A stretch of DNA of 64,000 nucleotides, taken from the NCBI RefSeq assembly GCF_028712425.1, contig NZ_JAQTQD010000004.1, forward strand, positions 96,925-160,924, given 5' to 3'. This DNA comes from Methanoregula sp. Its GTDB lineage: Archaea; Halobacteriota; Methanomicrobia; Methanomicrobiales; Methanospirillaceae. Under the pieces are notes generated by a model that saw only the letters and a list, made by a program, of their open reading frames with translations, was not told the origin of the DNA and did not search any database. Below are positions 59,982-64,000 of the stretch, in pieces. Each line of letters starts with the position of its first letter. Position 1 is the stretch's first letter. The position numbers were made by a program, and so were the translations under genes.

Positions 59982-60860
59982 TCACTTATAAAATGGCTCG
60001 CGAGATGCGACAGCCTTCACGAAAAGATCTTCAAGTTCCTTGCCGGTCTTCCCGCGGATGTCGATGTGGTTGTCGGCCCGGAGCAGGCAGGGTTTCAGCT
60101 TCCCGTCCGAAGTCACGCGGAGACGGTTGCAGAACTTGCAGAACTCGGAGTTGTGGAGGGGCCGGACAACTTCGACTTCCGCACCGTCAAGGCAGTACTT
60201 CTTGCGATGGTGCATCCGGCGCGTGATGATCGTCTTCGCGCGGGCGGCAAGGGAATCCTCAAGCCCGTTCAACTGGGAGTGGTGCTCGCAGTTGTTGAAA
60301 TTCATCAGCTCGATCAGCTGGAGGACAAGGTTGCGATTGCCCCGGATATAGGCGAGGAAGTCGTCAATCTCATGGTCATTGATCCCTTCGAGGACGACCA
60401 TGTTGATCTTGATGGGCGTGAGGCCGGCATCGAGCGCAGCCTGCACGCCCTCCAGGACTTTTTTGAGCGAGTCGTGGCCGGTGATCTTCTTGTATGTCTC
60501 GGGAATGATGCTGTCGATACTGACGTTCACCCGCTTCATCCCGGCCGCTTTTAACTCCTTTGCATACCGGGCAAGCAGGATCCCGTTCGTGGTCATCGAC
60601 GACTCCATGTCCGGGGGTACGGACCGGACAATGTCGATAATGTCCTCCCGCAGGAGCGGTTCGCCACCAGTGAACTTGACGCTCCGGATCCCGAATTTTG
60701 CCGATACGCGGAGAATTTCCCGGATCTCCTCAAGCGAGAGTTCGGCCTCCGGTTTCACTTCTCCCTCGCGGTGACAGTAGATACACTTCAGGTTGCACCG
60801 GGGAGTGAGGCTGATCCGGATGTTGCTTACCGGGCGGTCAAAGGAGTCCTTTAAGAGCAT
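59982..60860 (-). CDS. moaA: GTP 3',8-cyclase (radical SAM, molybdopterin biosynthesis)
   Basis: A 292-residue MoaA. The radical SAM cluster is CNLKCIYC (C22, C26, C29), with TGGEPLL near 64-70, and the C-terminal cluster motif is CKFCNRLRVTSDGKLKPCLL near residues 246-265. Both clusters are complete, so GTP is predicted to be the substrate in molybdopterin or tungstopterin synthesis, needed by formylmethanofuran dehydrogenase and formate dehydrogenase. It follows rlmE by ten bases on the same strand. Confidence 0.95.
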   Translation of the reverse strand: MLLKDSFDRPVSNIRISLTPRCNLKCIYCHREGEVKPEAELSLEEIREILRVSAKFGIRSVKFTGGEPLLREDIIDIVRSVPPDMESSMTTNGILLARYAKELKAAGMKRVNVSIDSIIPETYKKITGHDSLKKVLEGVQAALDAGLTPIKINMVVLEGINDHEIDDFLAYIRGNRNLVLQLIELMNFNNCEHHSQLNGLEDSLAARAKTIITRRMHHRKKYCLDGAEVEVVRPLHNSEFCKFCNRLRVTSDGKLKPCLLRADNHIDIRGKTGKELEDLFVKAVASREPFYK

Positions 60861-60870
60861 GGCTGGTTGT

Positions 60871-61452
60871 CTACCCGTAAAAGTTCTTGGCGATAACGTA
60901 TAGTTCTGTGCTTCCTTTCCTGCTCGATTTGGTATTCATTGTCCTCACCGAGTGAAAGTGCTGCTTTGTGTCATTGTAGAAATCCGGGAAGTCTGTCCCC
61001 TGGAAGGACTTAACGGCAAAATTCCCGCCCTGCTTGAGGACCCGGCAAGAAAAGAGCAGCGCCTGTTCGTTCAGCTCAATGATCCGGGCCTGGTCATAGC
61101 TCTTGTGCCCCGAGAGCTTGGGGGAGGCATCGCAGACAACAACACTGACGACATCGATCATTGACTGCAACTCCGCGAGCACTTCAGGATCGTTGATATC
61201 CCCGACAATGGTCTCGACCCCGTCAAGAGCTGCGATCGGATTGAGGTCGATGCCGATGACTTTTCCCTTTGTAAGAGTCCGCTCCACCTGGAGCCAGCTC
61301 CCCGGGGCTGCCCCGAGATCAACGATATTGTCGTCGTCGCGGATGATCTCGAACTTCTTCTGGATCTCCATGAGCTTATAGGCTGCACGGGAGCGGTATC
61401 CCTCCAGCTTTGCCCGCATGTACGTCTTGTCATATCCCCATTGTGAGCCCAT
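60871..61452 (-). CDS. rlmE: 23S rRNA 2'-O-methyltransferase RlmE/FtsJ
   Basis: A 193-residue SAM methyltransferase, MGSQWGYDKTYMRAKLEGYR. The K-D-K-E tetrad can be seen: K near 27 (AYKLMEI), D in VCDASPKLSG near 112, K in VKSFQGTDF near 149 and E near the C-terminus. VDLGAAPGSWLQ is the SAM-binding loop. It modifies the ribosomal A loop. ATG 61452 is used; an in-frame ATG four codons upstream also fits. Confidence 0.92.
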   Translation of the reverse strand: MGSQWGYDKTYMRAKLEGYRSRAAYKLMEIQKKFEIIRDDDNIVDLGAAPGSWLQVERTLTKGKVIGIDLNPIAALDGVETIVGDINDPEVLAELQSMIDVVSVVVCDASPKLSGHKSYDQARIIELNEQALLFSCRVLKQGGNFAVKSFQGTDFPDFYNDTKQHFHSVRTMNTKSSRKGSTELYVIAKNFYG

Positions 61453-61557
61453 GGCGCTGATCATTCCCCGCAATACGCGAAATCGTGGGTTTAAACCCAA
61501 AACACTATAATTATCATATGCCGATATACTGTATTAGAGTTTGTTAAGGGGTAACCG

Positions 61558-62301
61558 ATGTTAAAAGCAACCATTGATGCAGACACGTTCAGGGAAGCAA
61601 TCGAAGCAATCTCGGCCCTCATCCCTGAGTGCCGCCTGCACACGGACGAGAGCGGTTTCTCCACGCGGGCTGTTGATACAGCAAACGTGGCGATGATCTC
61701 CCTCACACTCAGGAAGGAAGCGTTCGACACCTACAAGGCGACAAAGAGCCAGCTCGGCATTGACTTAATGAAGATGAAGAACATCTTCGGCATGGCCGAC
61801 AAGGGCGACCTGATCAGCATCGAGATGGCGGACAATGCCCAGAAGATGTCGGTCTCGGTCCACGGCTACCACTACTCGATCACGCTGCTTGACACGAACA
61901 CGATAAGGAAGGACCCGAACCCGCCGACCATCAACCTGCCCGGTAAGATCGTGATCAAGGGCGAGGACCTCAACAACGCCATGAAGGCCGCTGCCGTGAT
62001 CTCGGACAAGATTGCGCTCGGGATCAACCCGAAAGACCAGACGTTCTACCTTGTTGCGGAAGGCGACACCGATCACATCCGGCGCGAGTTCACCAAGGAC
62101 GAGCTTGTCTCGCTTACCCCGGCAGAGGCCCGCTCGCTCTTCTCCCTCGATTACCTCAAGGACATGGGCAAGGTCATGAGCAAGGCCGAACAGGTCGAGA
62201 TCTTCCTTGGCATCGACCACCCGGTCCGGTTCTCCTTCGATATTGCGGGCGGCAACGGCCATGTCGAGTACCTCCTCGCGCCCCGTATCGAGGCTGACTA
62301 G
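61558..62301 (+). CDS. pcn: DNA polymerase sliding clamp (PCNA)
   Basis: A 247-residue PCNA. Two similar domains start with MLKATIDADTFREAIEAISA and the second with NLPGKIVIKGEDLNNAMKAA; a conserved DTANVAMISL segment and a C-terminal YLLAPRIEAD close it. It encircles DNA and tethers replication and repair enzymes. The stop abuts the ATG of priL exactly, so both replication proteins are made from one message. GGGGTAACCG precedes the ATG. Confidence 0.97.
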   Translation: MLKATIDADTFREAIEAISALIPECRLHTDESGFSTRAVDTANVAMISLTLRKEAFDTYKATKSQLGIDLMKMKNIFGMADKGDLISIEMADNAQKMSVSVHGYHYSITLLDTNTIRKDPNPPTINLPGKIVIKGEDLNNAMKAAAVISDKIALGINPKDQTFYLVAEGDTDHIRREFTKDELVSLTPAEARSLFSLDYLKDMGKVMSKAEQVEIFLGIDHPVRFSFDIAGGNGHVEYLLAPRIEAD

Positions 62302-63393
62302 ATGGAGTATTCCCCGTCGGCAAAGGAACTCTCCCATTTCCCTTTTTTAAAAAAAAGCCAGGACCATATCAAGGGCCGGTTTGCAACGCTTGATGCTGTA
62401 CTGAAGGACAAGCGCGGCGAAGCCCTGGTTGAGCGTGCCCTTGCCCGGGTCCAGGATGCGATTACTCCCAAAAAGACATTCACCCCTGATGTGTCCGGGA
62501 CACCGGAGGAGGAGATCGCGGCATACGCCCTTGCCCGGATCATCGTCTCCTGCGTAAACGACCGTCAGGTGATCGACCGGCTGACCCGGTACGAGGCCGA
62601 ACGGGCATATTATTTCCTTGTCCACGAAGAGGACTGGAACCAGAGTTACAAGCAGGGAGATGGCGAGTATTCGCGGCTCTGTATCGTGCTTGCAGAAGAG
62701 TTGGGAATCCGGATCACGCAGGACAAGATGCCCTTTCTCGATTACGTCGAGATGGTGGCACCGCTCCACGATGACCGCTTCCACCTTGTCAACCGGCGGG
62801 TTGAGCGTGGGTTTGTCACGATAAAAAAAGAGGAGCGGTACGAGCTGGTGCGGGAACGCGTCCGCATGCTCCTCCGGCGCGATCTCCCGCACAAGGTCCC
62901 CGCATCGCTCTGCGAGAAGATCTCGCCCAAGGTCGCGCAGATCAAGAAAGCCTACCAGGAGCAGATGCTCGAACAGTTCGGTGCCGTGGAAGAGAGCGCA
63001 TTCCCCCCCTGTATGCATGCCCTCATCAAAGCCCTCACGGAAGGCGCTAACCTGACGCATGCCGGTCGGTTCTCGCTCACCTCATTCCTTCATACCATCG
63101 GAATGGATGTAAGCGGGATTGCGGCAATGTATGCCCGGTCGCCGGACTTCGATCCTGAAAAAACAATGTACCAGGTCGAGCACATCACAGGCCGGGGCGG
63201 ATCGGGCACGGAATATACAGCACCGGCCTGTGCCGCTATGCGGACCACCGGCCTCTGTCTCCACAAGGACCCGCTCTGTGAGAAAGTGAGCCACCCGCTC
63301 AGTTATTACCGGACAAAAAAACGAGACGCAAAGAACAGGCCGAAAAAAGCGGAAGAGAAGCCGGCGGATATACCGCCGTCACCGTCTACGTGA
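62302..63393 (+). CDS. priL: DNA primase large subunit PriL
   Basis: A 363-residue PriL, the regulatory iron-sulfur subunit of the archaeal primase. Four conserved cysteines for the 4Fe-4S cluster lie in the C-terminal domain: PPCMHAL near 234, APACAAMRTTGLC near 310-322 and DPLCEKVSHPLSYY near 327. The N-terminal domain is helical. It begins immediately at the pcn stop, which suggests translational coupling. The last eight bases overlap the convergent small membrane gene. Confidence 0.96.
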   Translation: MEYSPSAKELSHFPFLKKSQDHIKGRFATLDAVLKDKRGEALVERALARVQDAITPKKTFTPDVSGTPEEEIAAYALARIIVSCVNDRQVIDRLTRYEAERAYYFLVHEEDWNQSYKQGDGEYSRLCIVLAEELGIRITQDKMPFLDYVEMVAPLHDDRFHLVNRRVERGFVTIKKEERYELVRERVRMLLRRDLPHKVPASLCEKISPKVAQIKKAYQEQMLEQFGAVEESAFPPCMHALIKALTEGANLTHAGRFSLTSFLHTIGMDVSGIAAMYARSPDFDPEKTMYQVEHITGRGGSGTEYTAPACAAMRTTGLCLHKDPLCEKVSHPLSYYRTKKRDAKNRPKKAEEKPADIPPSPST

Positions 63394-63562
63394 TCTTATC
63401 GTTCACCAGGTATCCTGCACCGGAGAGGAATGTGATGAACCCGACAATCGCCGCAAGGTAGGCGATCGCGGCGGGCAGTGCCATAGGCAGGACTGCCAGC
63501 AGGATCACAAGGACAATAAATGCGGCAAGGCCGATGACAACATCAAGGAGTCGCGCGTCCAT
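63386..63562 (-). CDS. Small two-helix membrane protein
   Basis: A 58-residue protein on the minus strand: MDARLLDVVIGLAAFIVLVI, then VLPMALPAAIAYLAAIVGFI and a short TFLSGAGYLVNDKIT tail. The two hydrophobic helices are clear. It overlaps the end of priL by eight bases in the opposite direction. A possible DUF-type family, not named with confidence; the strong hydrophobic pattern supports a real gene. Confidence 0.65.
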   Translation of the reverse strand: MDARLLDVVIGLAAFIVLVILLAVLPMALPAAIAYLAAIVGFITFLSGAGYLVNDKIT

Positions 63563-63655
63563 TCATACTCTTTTCGATCCGGGAGGATATAGGCTTATCC
63601 ACCTGTTCCCGCACGGATGATAATGCGTAAATCCTGCGGGATCCACAGTTCATCT

Positions 63656-64000
63656 ATGGACCGACATGCCTGCATCGCCCTGATCAGGGGCCATATCAAA
63701 GACGAGCATCTCATCCGCCACTGTCTTGCCACCGGCACGGTCATGAAACACGCGGCCCGGCATCTCAAAGAGGACGAGTCCTGCTGGGAGCGGATCGGGA
63801 TCCTGCACGATATCGACTTCGAGGAGATCGGTGGAGATATGCAAAGGCATGGTGCGGTTGGAGCGGACATCCTTGAGACAGAGGGGATCGATCCTGCTGA
63901 AGCGGAGGTTATCCGCAGGCACAACCATTTCCTGCACCAGGGCGCCTATACACAACCAGTAGAGATAGTGCTCCAGGCTGCCGACAGCGTTTCGGGGCTT
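63656..64000 (+). CDS. HD-domain hydrolase, cut by the right edge
   Basis: The visible 115 residues start MDRHACIALIRGHIKDEHLI. The HD signature is complete as far as seen: HLIRHCLATGTVMKHAARHL, then GILHDIDFEEIGG and later IRRHNHFLHQGAYTQPVEIV and AADSVSG. Such proteins cleave phosphates from nucleotides or signals. ATG 63656 is chosen on domain start; an in-frame ATG at 63617 would add 13 residues, and GGATATAGG at 63583-63591 may be its TATA element. Confidence 0.85.
   Translation, partial: MDRHACIALIRGHIKDEHLIRHCLATGTVMKHAARHLKEDESCWERIGILHDIDFEEIGGDMQRHGAVGADILETEGIDPAEAEVIRRHNHFLHQGAYTQPVEIVLQAADSVSGL

Overview
The window is a chromosomal stretch of a methanogenic archaeon, most likely a hydrogenotrophic member of the Methanomicrobiales close to Methanoregula. 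The evidence is gene content read directly from the sequence: methanofuran and F420 biosynthesis (mfnD, an mfnF-like gene, cofE), archaeal TBP, PCNA, primase large subunit, proteasome beta subunit, aCPSF1 nuclease, Sec61-beta, many PAS-HTH/GGTGA-type ribosome sites, and fairly high GC with AT-rich promoters. This placement is inference; no database was searched.

Layout. 1-9 kb: methanofuran genes (minus), surE, rpiA, a small winged-helix regulator, TBP, then AMP-forming acetyl-CoA synthetase (minus) divergent from an ADP-forming acyl-CoA synthetase (plus). 9-10.7 kb: hairpin repeats, a small unknown gene and a flavin reductase. 11-15.6 kb: a MoxR / DUF58 / VWA / secreted-membrane operon preceded by a strongly folded leader. 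15.6-24.1 kb: DUF169 protein, PAS-HTH regulator, an acetate transporter / soluble chemoreceptor / CheW operon, an iron-sulfur-type flavoprotein and a MerR regulator. 24.3-28 kb: VapBC, CPBP protease, TetR-EFR1 pair and a PPOX-family gene with an apparent ATA start. 28-29.8 kb: about 1.8 kb without credible genes, holding a 54-bp tandem array, hairpin modules and A/T-tract DNA.

29.8-42.2 kb: membrane protein, two-domain universal stress protein, tRNA-Gly(GCC) with a degenerate tandem copy, a HicB-like remnant, an MNT/HEPN pair, then the tetrapyrrole genes (precorrin-2 dehydrogenase, hemA, then hemB-hemL-hemC-cobA in overlapping order, with small membrane and flavodoxin genes between the two blocks). 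42.5-53.7 kb: membrane protein, BaiN-like flavoprotein, two MFS transporters, cofE, secG, amidohydrolase, USP, CBS protein, psmB, aCPSF1. 54-64 kb: TPR protein, M20 peptidase, kinase-like phosphotransferase, an internally duplicated membrane protein, moaA, rlmE/ftsJ, PCNA, PriL and a partial HD-domain gene at the right edge.

The most unusual content is not a protein gene. Intergenic regions at about 9.2, 28.1-28.7, 35.4, 42.4 and 53.8-54.2 kb share a family of paired hairpins whose outer bases (GAAGA/TCTTC) and loops (three-base loop in the first; TGAT, TGAC or a similar tetraloop in the second) recur, while the stem arms differ from copy to copy yet remain complementary. One such unit appears to have been amplified into the 54-bp tandem array. 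I do not recognise this family.
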